Shown here in pieces: positions 1 through 6,190 of a stretch of DNA of 7,198 nucleotides. Source of the stretch: RGIG8700 sp045535635 (lineage in GTDB: Bacteria > Bacillota > Clostridia > RGIG6154); the NCBI GenBank assembly GCA_045535635.1, contig JAZSLZ010000123.1, positions 1 through 7,198 of the forward strand, read 5' to 3'. Made by a program: the position numbers and the translations under genes. Position 1 is the first letter of the stretch. Each line of letters starts with the position of its first letter. The notes under the pieces were generated by a model. The model worked only from the letters and a program-made list of their open reading frames with translations. It searched no databases and was not told the origin of the DNA.

Positions 1-183
1 GTTAAAAAAGGCGGAAATATTGTATATAGCACCTGCACAATAAATAAAGACGAAAATGAAAATATTGTTGAAAGGTTTCTTACAAACAACAAAAATTTCA
101 TAAAGGTATCTGAATATATTCAGCTTATGCCTTGTTTTAAAACAGACGGATTTTTTATGTGCAGACTTGAAAGGATACACTAA
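1..183 (+). CDS. rsmB: 16S rRNA (cytosine-5) methyltransferase, C-terminal 60 residues (partial)
   Basis: The window opens in frame inside this gene; only the last 60 codons are present. The visible piece has GGNIVYSTCT followed by an ENENIVERF stretch. This is the motif VI region of RNA m5C methyltransferases (Fmu/Sun/NOL1 family), in which the cysteine of the TCT triad (residue 12 of the fragment) is the nucleophile that attacks cytosine. The end, with TDGFF near the terminus, is also typical of these enzymes. The family uses S-adenosylmethionine, and RsmB modifies a helix-31 cytosine of 16S rRNA (C967 in E. coli). The choice of RsmB over RsmF-like relatives rests on the position directly upstream of rlmN, as in B. 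subtilis yloM-yloN. The stop codon overlaps the rlmN start by one base (TAATG), so translation is probably coupled. The N-terminal RNA-binding and SAM-binding parts lie outside the window. Confidence 0.86.
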   Translation, partial: VKKGGNIVYSTCTINKDENENIVERFLTNNKNFIKVSEYIQLMPCFKTDGFFMCRLERIH

Positions 184-1211
184 TGGAAAAAGTAAGACTT
201 AAAGACCTTACATACGATGAGCTTGAAGAATATTTTTTAAGCATTGGTCTTAAAAAGTTCAGAGCAAGACAGGTTTTTGAATGGCTTTACAAAGGGGTAG
301 AAAGCTTTGACGAAATGACAAATCTTTCCCTAGATTTAAGAGAAAAGCTGAAAGAACTTTGCGTGATTACAACTATGAAAATAGTTGACAAGCAAATATC
401 TACTGACGGAACAATTAAATATTTGTGGGAGCTTACAGACGGTGAAACCGTTGAAAGTGTTCTTATGGATTATAAGCACGGCAGACCTATTTGTATTTCA
501 ACACAGGTTGGATGTAATATGGGATGTAAGTTCTGTGCATCAACTGTTGGAGGTAAGGTCAGAGACTTAACCGCAGGGGAAATTTCAGACCAGGTTATAT
601 TTGCCGCAAAAGACAGTGATTGTACTATTTCTAACATTGTTTTAATGGGCATTGGTGAACCGCTTGATAACTATGATAATGTAACAAAGTTTATTAGAAA
701 TATTAATCATTTTGCAGGAATGAATATTGGCGCAAGACACATTTCTCTTTCTACCTGCGGTCTTGTTCCAAGAATTAAGCAACTTGCAAATGAACAGATA
801 CCGCTTACACTTTCGGTATCACTTCATGCAACCAATGACGAAAAGAGAAGCTCACTTATGCCTGTAAATAAGAAGTATAATATTAAAGAGCTTCTTGATG
901 CGTGTAGATACTATATTGAAAAAACAAACAGAAGAGTAACTTTTGAATATGCTCTTATAAATGAGGTTAACGATTATAAAGAGGATGCAGAGGCACTTCA
1001 TAAGCTTTTAAAGGGAATGCTCTGCCACGTAAATCTTATACCTGTTAATAATGTAGATACAAATAATTTTGAAAAAAGCAGTATGGAAAGAATTGAAAAA
1101 TTCCGTGATACTTTAATGAAAAAAGGAATTACAACTACCATAAGACGAGGTCTTGGTTCAGACATAGACGCATCTTGCGGTCAGTTGAGAAGAAGACACC
1201 AAAAGGGGTGA
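183..1211 (+). CDS. rlmN: 23S rRNA (adenine-2503-C2) methyltransferase, radical SAM
   Basis: RlmN methylates C2 of A2503 in 23S rRNA at the peptidyl transferase centre; the E. coli enzyme also methylates A37 of some tRNAs. The 342-residue protein has the family's usual size. Residues 1-95 form the N-terminal accessory region. The radical SAM cluster motif CNMGCKFC has C111, C115 and C118 as the 4Fe-4S ligands. GIGEP (156-160) is the SAM-binding GxGEP motif. The C-terminal SCGQL has C332, matching the methyl-carrying cysteine (C355 in E. coli). C104, seven residues before the cluster, matches the second mechanistic cysteine (C118 in E. coli). All expected catalytic residues are therefore present. 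The C-terminal cysteine context favours RlmN; the related resistance enzyme Cfr is less likely given the chromosomal context. The ATG follows AAAGGA with 7 bases between, and overlaps the upstream stop. The gene ends 5 bases before the phosphatase gene. Confidence 0.97.
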   Translation: MEKVRLKDLTYDELEEYFLSIGLKKFRARQVFEWLYKGVESFDEMTNLSLDLREKLKELCVITTMKIVDKQISTDGTIKYLWELTDGETVESVLMDYKHGRPICISTQVGCNMGCKFCASTVGGKVRDLTAGEISDQVIFAAKDSDCTISNIVLMGIGEPLDNYDNVTKFIRNINHFAGMNIGARHISLSTCGLVPRIKQLANEQIPLTLSVSLHATNDEKRSSLMPVNKKYNIKELLDACRYYIEKTNRRVTFEYALINEVNDYKEDAEALHKLLKGMLCHVNLIPVNNVDTNNFEKSSMERIEKFRDTLMKKGITTTIRRGLGSDIDASCGQLRRRHQKG

Positions 1212-1216
1212 ATTAA

Positions 1217-1906
1217 ATGCAATTTGAATTTGGAGCAAAGTCTGATGTGGGCAAAGTCCGTACCAACAATGAAGATAGCTACAAAATTGCCAAAAACTAT
1301 GCAATTGTGGCAGACGGTATGGGCGGACACCTAAAAGGCGAGGTAGCAAGTGCCATGGCGGTTGAAATCATTTCGGACTTTATAACAAACAAAAAATGCT
1401 CTGTGGTACAGTCCATAGAAGCGGCAAACAAAGAAATATACAAAAAAAGTTCCAATGAGCAATTCCTTGGAATGGGAACAACAGTAGTTATGTGCCTTAT
1501 AGAAGATAATAAAGCAGTTTTTGCCAATGTGGGAGATAGCAGAGGTTATATCTTTTCTGGTGATACGCTTGTTCAGGTCACAAAAGACCATTCGCTTGTT
1601 CAAAAGTTAATTGATGAGGGCGAAATTACAGAAGAGGAAGCGCAAAAAAGAGATGATAAGTCTGTTATTTTAAGAGCAGTTGGCGCCGAAAAAGGTGTAG
1701 TTACTGATGTGTTTGAAAGAGAAGTTTCAGAAAAAGATATTATTATGCTTTGTTCTGACGGACTTACAAATTGTGTAAATTCAGAAGAAATTGTGTCAAT
1801 TCTTAAAAGTGATGACAGCTTACAGAAAAAAGCTGAGTGTCTTGTTGATAAAGCTAATGCAAACGGCGGATATGATAATTCAACTGTCGTTTTACTGAAA
1901 GTTTGA
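1217..1906 (+). CDS. prpC: PP2C-family Ser/Thr protein phosphatase (PrpC/Stp)
   Basis: This is the soluble Mn/Mg-dependent phosphatase that reverses the action of the PASTA kinase encoded next door. The 229 residues cover the whole compact bacterial PP2C fold, slightly shorter than the roughly 250 residues usual for the family. Motifs appear in order: RTNNED (15-20), VADGMGGH (31-38), GTT (87-89), VGDSRGY (105-111), KDHSL (123-127), SDGL (180-183) and GGYDN (217-221). The aspartates D20, D33, D181 and D220 match the metal-binding residues, so the enzyme should be active. No signal peptide or membrane segment is seen. The ATG is preceded by AGGGG at 1204-1208, eight bases upstream. This site lies in the last codons of rlmN and directly abuts its stop, so translation of the two may be linked. 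The kinase gene begins 30 bases after the stop. The phosphatase-kinase order is the standard Firmicute arrangement. Confidence 0.95.
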   Translation: MQFEFGAKSDVGKVRTNNEDSYKIAKNYAIVADGMGGHLKGEVASAMAVEIISDFITNKKCSVVQSIEAANKEIYKKSSNEQFLGMGTTVVMCLIEDNKAVFANVGDSRGYIFSGDTLVQVTKDHSLVQKLIDEGEITEEEAQKRDDKSVILRAVGAEKGVVTDVFEREVSEKDIIMLCSDGLTNCVNSEEIVSILKSDDSLQKKAECLVDKANANGGYDNSTVVLLKV

Positions 1907-1936
1907 TAAGCTGTATAGCGGAAAGGTTAGAAAGTT

Positions 1937-3772
1937 ATGATTGGAACATTATTAGGAAACAGATATGAAATACTTGAGCTTGTGGGAACAGGCGGTATGG
2001 CAAATGTATATAAAGCAAAATGTAATTTGCTGAACCGTTTTGTTGCAATAAAGGTTCTTAAGGAAGAGTATAGCAACGATCAGGAATTCCTGAAAAGATT
2101 CAGTATAGAATCTCAGGCATCTGCAGGACTTTCACACAGTAATATTGTGTCAGTTCACGATGTGGGAGTTCAGGATAATATTCATTATATTGTTATGGAA
2201 TATGTTGACGGCATTACGCTTAAACAATATCTTCAGGAAAACGGACCATTATCAATAGAAGAGGCACTTGATTTTTCAATTCAGATTGTATCTGCGCTTC
2301 ATCACGCTCACAGAAAGAGTATTGTACACAGAGATATAAAGCCTCAGAACATCATCGTTACAAAAGATAATGTACTTAAGGTTACAGATTTTGGTATTGC
2401 AAGAGCCGTTTCAGGCAGTACAATGAAAGTTGATGAAAGCGGATTTGGTTCTGCACATTATTGTTCACCTGAACAGGCTGCAGGTAGATATACAGACGCA
2501 AAATCTGACATTTATTCTTTAGGCGTTGTTATGTATGAAATGCTCACAGGAAAACTTCCTTTTGAAAGTGATAACAGTGTTTCTGTGGCTATTAAACATA
2601 TTCAGGAGGAGCCTGTAGCTCCAAGAGAGATAAACCCTGATATTCCTGAAATAGTGGAAGAAGTAATACTTAAAGCTATGGCAAAGGACCAGACAGAAAG
2701 ATTTCAGAATGCCGGTGAAATGCTCATAGAGCTTAACTACGCAAATAACACACAGAAAATTAAAAATGAGAATACAAAGCTTTATCAGAAAATAGAGAAA
2801 AAATACGAAACAAAGGTTATTGATGTTAATGAAGTGCGAAAAGAAGTGAAAAAGAAAAGCTCCAAAACAGAAAAACCTGAAAAAACCACTAGAACAAAAG
2901 AAGATAAATATGCAATTATAGCGGCAATCGCTTCTGCATTTGTTATTGTTTTTATAATTTGCTTTATCGGTGTTGCGGCTATTTTCCCTTCAGCACTTCC
3001 ATGGAATAATAAAACAAATATGGTTGACGGTGTTGCTCCTGACCTTATTGGTGCAAAATTTGAACAGGCAGTTAAAACCTATAAAAACATTGAGTTTATA
3101 GAGGATGAAGCAGAATTCAGCAATTTGTATGATGAAGGTATAATTTTAAGACAGGATCCTGGAGTTGGGGAAGAGATTGAAAAGCCTTATAAGATTACAG
3201 TTGTTGTAAGTAAAGGTGCAAGAGAAGAGAAGGTGCCTGATGTAGTTAATATGGACTACAGAGAGGCTGAAATATTACTTGAACAGCTTGATATTATTTA
3301 TGCTGTTCAGTATAAGACAAGTGATGAAGTGCCTGAAGATGTGGTTATGAAAGTAACGCCTTCAACAGGTACAAAGGTTAGATCAGGTGCGGACCTTGTT
3401 ACAATGATTGTTAGCTCAGGACCTGCAAGAGAAGAAATAGAAGTTCCTGATGTTGTTGGAGAAACAAGAGCAGACGCAGAAAGAATTATTGAAAAAGCAG
3501 GACTTACTTTCAGTGTTAAGAAAGTAAATTCATCTAAGCCTGAGGGCACTGTTATTAAACAGAGTAAAGAAGCGGGAACAACTGTTGCAGAAAAGACTAA
3601 TATAGTTTTAAGCATCAGTACAGGTGTAGCTGACAAGGATGAGCAGCCACAGCCTGATGAAGAAACAGATCCTGTACCTGACCAGAAACCGGATACAGAA
3701 CCTGAGCCTGAACCACAGCCTGAGCCACAGCCTGGTGAAGAAACAGAGCCTGAGCAGGACATTATTCATTAA
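1937..3772 (+). CDS. prkC: Membrane Ser/Thr protein kinase with PASTA repeats (PrkC/Stk)
   Basis: This is a Hanks-type receptor kinase. The family senses peptidoglycan fragments or lipid II outside the cell and phosphorylates division, wall, translation and spore-germination targets. Residues 10-270 are the kinase domain: glycine loop GTGGMANV (17-24), K39, likely helix-C E58, HRD (131-133), K135, N138, DFG (151-153) and SPE (177-179) closing the activation loop. Residues 285-324 are a charged, lysine-rich juxtamembrane linker. Residues 325-350 are the single hydrophobic transmembrane segment. Outside the cell there are three PASTA domains, about 366-428, 432-496 and 501-564; the second and third have clear VPDVV starts. 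Residues 565-611 are an acidic Pro/Glu/Gln tail beyond the last PASTA, unlike B. subtilis PrkC. The activation loop carries few threonines (T162 only, plus S161 and S168). The ribosome site is modest (GAAAGG, 10 bases before ATG). The kinase is probably cotranscribed with the phosphatase before it and rsgA after it. Confidence 0.97.
   Translation: MIGTLLGNRYEILELVGTGGMANVYKAKCNLLNRFVAIKVLKEEYSNDQEFLKRFSIESQASAGLSHSNIVSVHDVGVQDNIHYIVMEYVDGITLKQYLQENGPLSIEEALDFSIQIVSALHHAHRKSIVHRDIKPQNIIVTKDNVLKVTDFGIARAVSGSTMKVDESGFGSAHYCSPEQAAGRYTDAKSDIYSLGVVMYEMLTGKLPFESDNSVSVAIKHIQEEPVAPREINPDIPEIVEEVILKAMAKDQTERFQNAGEMLIELNYANNTQKIKNENTKLYQKIEKKYETKVIDVNEVRKEVKKKSSKTEKPEKTTRTKEDKYAIIAAIASAFVIVFIICFIGVAAIFPSALPWNNKTNMVDGVAPDLIGAKFEQAVKTYKNIEFIEDEAEFSNLYDEGIILRQDPGVGEEIEKPYKITVVVSKGAREEKVPDVVNMDYREAEILLEQLDIIYAVQYKTSDEVPEDVVMKVTPSTGTKVRSGADLVTMIVSSGPAREEIEVPDVVGETRADAERIIEKAGLTFSVKKVNSSKPEGTVIKQSKEAGTTVAEKTNIVLSISTGVADKDEQPQPDEETDPVPDQKPDTEPEPEPQPEPQPGEETEPEQDIIH
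3701..3734 (+). repeat. Short imperfect repeat coding the Pro/Glu/Gln tail of the kinase
   Basis: CCTGAGCCTGAACCACAG is followed by a near copy, CCTGAGCCACAGCCTG. The repeat encodes a run of alternating proline with Glu or Gln (residues 589-599 of the kinase). Such units can expand or contract by slippage, so the tail length may vary between strains; that variability is inference. Confidence 0.6.
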
Positions 3773-3780
3773 TTCATAAG

Positions 3781-3786
3781 AAAGGG
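3781..3786 (+). promoter_or_regulatory. Ribosome binding site that decides the TTG start of rsgA
   Basis: AAAGGG lies 8 bases before the TTG at 3795. A second in-frame TTG at 3801 would be 14 bases away, too far for good initiation. The nearby ATG at 3805 is out of frame. The first TTG is therefore the preferred start. Confidence 0.7.
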
Positions 3787-3794
3787 TAAATACT

Positions 3795-4658
3795 TTGAGC
3801 TTGAATGGAATCCTTGTAAGGGGGTACGGAAGCTTTTACACAGTCAGCACTAAAGACGGTGAAATAGAAGCACGTGCCAGAGGAAGATTGAAAGGAACAA
3901 AAGACAGACTTTATATCGGCGATAAAGTTGTGCTTGAAAAAGAACAGGACACTTATGTAGTTGTGGATGTTCTTGAAAGAAAAAACTCTATAATTAGACC
4001 TGCGGTTGCAAATGTTGACCAGATAGTGGTTGTTATAGCAGCCGCATCGCCTGATCCTAATTATAAACAAACTGATAAATTGCTTACATTTTTGGAATAC
4101 AGTAATCTTGATGTGAGTATCTGTATTAATAAATCCGACCTTGAAAATTGCGAAGAAATTAAACAAACCTATGAAAAAGCAGGATACAAGGTAATAATAA
4201 CAAGCACTGCAAAAGAAGAGGGACTTGAAAATCTTAAAGAGCTTCTTAAAGATAAAGTTACTGCATTTGCAGGATGCAGCGGTGTTGGAAAATCAAGTCT
4301 TATTAATGCAATTAACAGTCAGTTTATACAAAAAACAGGTGAAGTGGGAAAAATAGAAAGAGGCAGACACACAACCACACACGCGTCGCTTCTGCCGCTT
4401 GAGTTTGGCGGATATATTATAGACACACCTGGTTTTAGTGTTGTTGATATAACAAAGATTGAAAAACAGGACCTTACAAACTATTTCAGAGAGTTTAACC
4501 AATTTTCTCACCAGTGCAGATTTACAGGTTGTACTCATAAAAATGCTGCAGATTGCAAGGTTATGGAAATGGTTGAAAAAGGCGTTATATCAGAAAACAG
4601 ATACAAAAGCTATCTTGAGCTTTTTGAAGAACTTTCACAGATAAACAGATATAAATAA
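3795..4658 (+). CDS. rsgA: Ribosome small-subunit maturation GTPase RsgA (YjeQ/YloQ/CpgA)
   Basis: RsgA is a circularly permuted GTPase that binds the 30S subunit late in assembly and checks the decoding centre. The 287-residue length is usual. Residues 1-65 form the N-terminal OB fold, with the typical GxYxV-like entry (GSFYTV, 12-17). The G motifs come in permuted order: NKSD (112-115, G4), then GCSGVGKS (160-167, G1/P-loop), GRHTTTH (190-196, G2 region) and DTPG (210-213, G3). The C-terminal zinc knuckle has C241, C246, H248 and C254. Every diagnostic element is intact. The start is TTG, chosen because it follows AAAGGG by 8 bases and gives the expected N terminus. The gene begins 22 bases after the kinase and ends 13 bases before rpe. 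In B. subtilis the homologue CpgA is phosphorylated by PrkC, so the neighbours may be functionally linked; no such test is possible here. Confidence 0.96.
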   Translation: MSLNGILVRGYGSFYTVSTKDGEIEARARGRLKGTKDRLYIGDKVVLEKEQDTYVVVDVLERKNSIIRPAVANVDQIVVVIAAASPDPNYKQTDKLLTFLEYSNLDVSICINKSDLENCEEIKQTYEKAGYKVIITSTAKEEGLENLKELLKDKVTAFAGCSGVGKSSLINAINSQFIQKTGEVGKIERGRHTTTHASLLPLEFGGYIIDTPGFSVVDITKIEKQDLTNYFREFNQFSHQCRFTGCTHKNAADCKVMEMVEKGVISENRYKSYLELFEELSQINRYK

Positions 4659-4671
4659 GAGGAGAATAGAT

Positions 4672-5310
4672 ATGATTATTATATCACCATCAATTTTATC
4701 GGCAGACTTTGCCATTCTTAAAGAACAGATTAAAATGGTTGAAGATGCAGGTGCGAAATATCTTCATATCGATGTTATGGACGGACATTTTGTACCTAAT
4801 ATCACCTTAGGTCCTTGCCTTGTAAAAAGCATCAGAAAATATACAGACATTGTTTTTGATGTTCATCTTATGATTGAAAATCAGGAGAAATATGTTAAAG
4901 ATTTTGCAGATAGCGGAGCAGATATTATTACAGTTCATCTTGAAGCTACAAAAGACGCAAAAGCTCTTATAAAACAGATAAAAGACCTTGGCATCAAAGC
5001 AGGTATCACAATTAAGCCAGGCACACCTGTGGAAGCTCTGTTTCCTTACATAGATATGGTTGATATGGTTCTTATAATGACTGTTGAGCCTGGATTTGGC
5101 GGACAATCTCTTATTGAAAGCTGTCTTGATAAAATTAAAGTTTTAAGAGAAATGAGACCTGCGCTTGATATTGAAATTGACGGCGGTGTTAAATGTGAAA
5201 ACATTGACAGGGTTATTGAAGCAGGGGCAAATGTAATTGTAGCAGGAAGTGCGGTTTTTGGAGCTGAAAATCCTGCAAAAGTTATCAAAACACTTGCAGG
5301 AGAAAAGTAA
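4672..5310 (+). CDS. rpe: Ribulose-phosphate 3-epimerase
   Basis: The enzyme interconverts D-ribulose 5-phosphate and D-xylulose 5-phosphate in the non-oxidative pentose phosphate pathway, in the cytoplasm. The 212-residue length and motif set are typical of this TIM-barrel family. SPSILSADF (5-13) is the signature N terminus. HIDVMDGHFVPN (32-43) holds metal ligand H32 and acid/base D34. DVHLMI (63-68) holds ligand H65. The TVEPGFGGQ loop (137-145) covers the active site. EIDGGV (168-173) holds D170, the second catalytic and metal-binding aspartate. GSAVF (192-196) is the phosphate-binding strand. The related allulose-6-phosphate epimerase is possible from sequence alone, but the context is that of housekeeping rpe. 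AGGAG at 4660-4664 sits 7 bases before the ATG. The stop overlaps the thiN start (TAATG). Confidence 0.96.
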   Translation: MIIISPSILSADFAILKEQIKMVEDAGAKYLHIDVMDGHFVPNITLGPCLVKSIRKYTDIVFDVHLMIENQEKYVKDFADSGADIITVHLEATKDAKALIKQIKDLGIKAGITIKPGTPVEALFPYIDMVDMVLIMTVEPGFGGQSLIESCLDKIKVLREMRPALDIEIDGGVKCENIDRVIEAGANVIVAGSAVFGAENPAKVIKTLAGEK

Positions 5311-5903
5311 TGAAAGCTTTGATAATATTAAATGGTGAGTGCAGCAGCTGCACTTATCTTTTTAATCAGACTAAAAATTGTGACTTGCTGATTTGTGCAG
5401 ACGGAGGGTATAAGCACCTTAAAGAAATTGATGTTGTGCCTGATGTGGTGCTTGGAGATTTTGATTCCTCTGAAGAACCAAAGGGAATTGAAACCGTTAA
5501 ATTCCCTGCAGAAAAAGATATGACAGACGGTGAGATAGCTATTGAATATGCCATAGAAAAAGGCGCAGATGAAATTGTGCTTTCTTGTACTCTTGGCGGT
5601 AGAGTTGATCACGAAATGGCAAATATCTTCTTACTTACAAGATATGAAAATGTAATAATTGAAGAAGAAAATTGCAGTATTCTTTGTATAGACGGAGAGT
5701 ATAAGTTAGAAAACTCATCAGGTAAAACTGTAAGCTTAATACCTTATATGGAAGCAGAAGTTGAGCTAACAAATTTTAAGTACCCATTAAATAGCAAAAT
5801 AAATGTGGGAACTACTCTTGGTATTAGTAACATTGCAAAAGAAAATGCAAAAGTTCTGGTCAAAAATGGAAAATGCATTCTTGTAATCAATCACACAATC
5901 TGA
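5310..5903 (+). CDS. thiN: Thiamine diphosphokinase
   Basis: ThiN transfers pyrophosphate from ATP to thiamine, giving the cofactor thiamine diphosphate. The protein has 197 residues, a little short of the 210-220 common in the family. Motifs include ADGG (30-33), PDVVLGDFDS (44-53), EKDMTDGE (68-75), GGRVDHEMAN (96-105) and SLIP (142-145). The aspartates of GDFDS and EKDxTD bind metal and ATP phosphates in this family. The last third, a beta sandwich that binds thiamine, is poorly conserved here and assigned by position. A CSSC pair of cysteines (11-14) near the N terminus is unusual but lies outside the catalytic motifs. AGGAG at 5298-5302 lies 7 bases before the ATG, within the end of rpe, so the two are probably translationally coupled. 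No thiamine riboswitch precedes it. The gene order rpe-thiN matches B. subtilis rpe-yloS. Confidence 0.94.
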   Translation: MKALIILNGECSSCTYLFNQTKNCDLLICADGGYKHLKEIDVVPDVVLGDFDSSEEPKGIETVKFPAEKDMTDGEIAIEYAIEKGADEIVLSCTLGGRVDHEMANIFLLTRYENVIIEEENCSILCIDGEYKLENSSGKTVSLIPYMEAEVELTNFKYPLNSKINVGTTLGISNIAKENAKVLVKNGKCILVINHTI

Positions 5904-5918
5904 AATATTTTATATAAT
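5890..5918 (+). promoter_or_regulatory. Possible sigma-A-type promoter for the small-gene pair
   Basis: A perfect -10 hexamer TATAAT (5913-5918) follows ATCACA (5890-5895), a 4-of-6 match to TTGACA, with a 17-base spacer. The -35 part lies in the last codons of thiN. AT-rich DNA produces such matches by chance, so this is a weak call. No well-spaced sigma-E-type pair was found. Confidence 0.3.
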
Positions 5919-5947
5919 AATACTGAACCGGGAAAAGGTGGTATTAT

Positions 5948-6094
5948 ATGTATAGAAAAAAAGGAATGTGGTGCAGCATATTGCTGGGTCTGGCAGCTGG
6001 AGTGCTTGTTTATATGCTTATTCCTGCAAGCTGGCTGTTGTTTGTAATGTGCATTATTGTTATATACATAACAATAACAAATTTGTTTTGTTAG
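5948..6094 (+). CDS. 48-residue membrane protein, predicted two-helix hairpin, function unknown
   Basis: I do not recognise a named family. The peptide begins with a basic MYRKKG head. A hydrophobic stretch (about 8-25, rich in Leu, Ala, Gly and Val) is followed by a short IPASW turn (25-29) and a second hydrophobic stretch (about 30-43), ending TNLFC. This is the pattern of a small helical hairpin with a basic N terminus, which would favour an N-in topology. The cysteines C9, C35 and C48 are notable in such a short protein. AAGGTGG at 5935-5941 lies 6 bases before the ATG, a good ribosome site. The gene starts 44 bases after thiN and ends inside the ribosome site of the SpoVM-like gene. The position next to a sporulation gene hints at a shared role, but that is inference. 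The antisense frame across this stretch lacks a ribosome site. Confidence 0.65.
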   Translation: MYRKKGMWCSILLGLAAGVLVYMLIPASWLLFVMCIIVIYITITNLFC

Positions 6095-6098
6095 GAGG
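6093..6098 (+). promoter_or_regulatory. Ribosome binding site of the SpoVM-like gene, overlapping the upstream stop
   Basis: AGGAGG is a full anti-16S match, 6 bases before the ATG at 6105. Its first two bases belong to the TAG stop of the 48-residue membrane protein gene. Ribosomes ending there would expose or occupy the site, which suggests coupled translation. Confidence 0.8.
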
Positions 6099-6104
6099 CT
6101 TTTT

Positions 6105-6173
6105 ATGAAGGTTGTTATTTTAAAACCCAAAGGCGTACTTAAAAAACTTATGATGAGCATATTTAAAATTTAA
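6105..6173 (+). CDS. spoVM: SpoVM-like 22-residue amphipathic sporulation peptide
   Basis: SpoVM is a tiny amphipathic helix that binds the curved outer forespore membrane and anchors the coat ATPase SpoIVA; in B. subtilis it is 26 residues. This peptide starts MKVVILKPKGVLKKL and ends in SIFKI. It shares with B. subtilis SpoVM the MK start, a hydrophobic residue plus lysine at positions 6-7, a PK pair (P8-K9 here, P9-K10 there, one residue shifted), and a hydrophobic, basic C-terminal half. In B. subtilis the proline is important for membrane targeting. The strongest support is position: in B. subtilis spoVM also lies directly after thiN (yloS). An excellent AGGAGG site, 6 bases upstream, shows it is meant to be translated. 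It is shorter than the known protein and lacks the GG and RKD features, so a different small membrane-binding peptide is possible. There are 17 bases to the next gene. Confidence 0.66.
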   Translation: MKVVILKPKGVLKKLMMSIFKI

Positions 6174-6190
6174 AAAAGAGGATTTATTAT

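Noticed and set aside
3307..3762. 151-residue antisense reading frame opposite the PASTA region and tail
   Set aside because: Its Ser/Gly/Cys-rich sequence is the mirror of the Pro/Glu repeat and PASTA codons of the kinase. It has no family motifs, and the sense gene is certain.
3801..3803. Second in-frame TTG as the start of rsgA
   Set aside because: It lies 14 bases from the ribosome site, while the TTG at 3795 lies at the expected 8 bases.
5190..5309. Thiamine riboswitch before thiN
   Set aside because: The upstream DNA is the end of rpe with no thi-box sequence, and the two genes overlap by one base.
5903..5926. Sigma-E-type promoter before the small genes
   Set aside because: AAATATT and AATACT resemble parts of the sigma-E consensus, but they are only about 9 bases apart, too close for a working pair.
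5904..5947. Transcription terminator after thiN
   Set aside because: The stretch is AT-rich with only a weak TTATATAA symmetry and no GC stem followed by Ts.
5891..6160. 89-residue antisense reading frame across the small-gene region
   Set aside because: The DNA before its start has no ribosome site, only an AT-rich run, and the product has no domain pattern. The two sense frames have good, well-placed ribosome sites.
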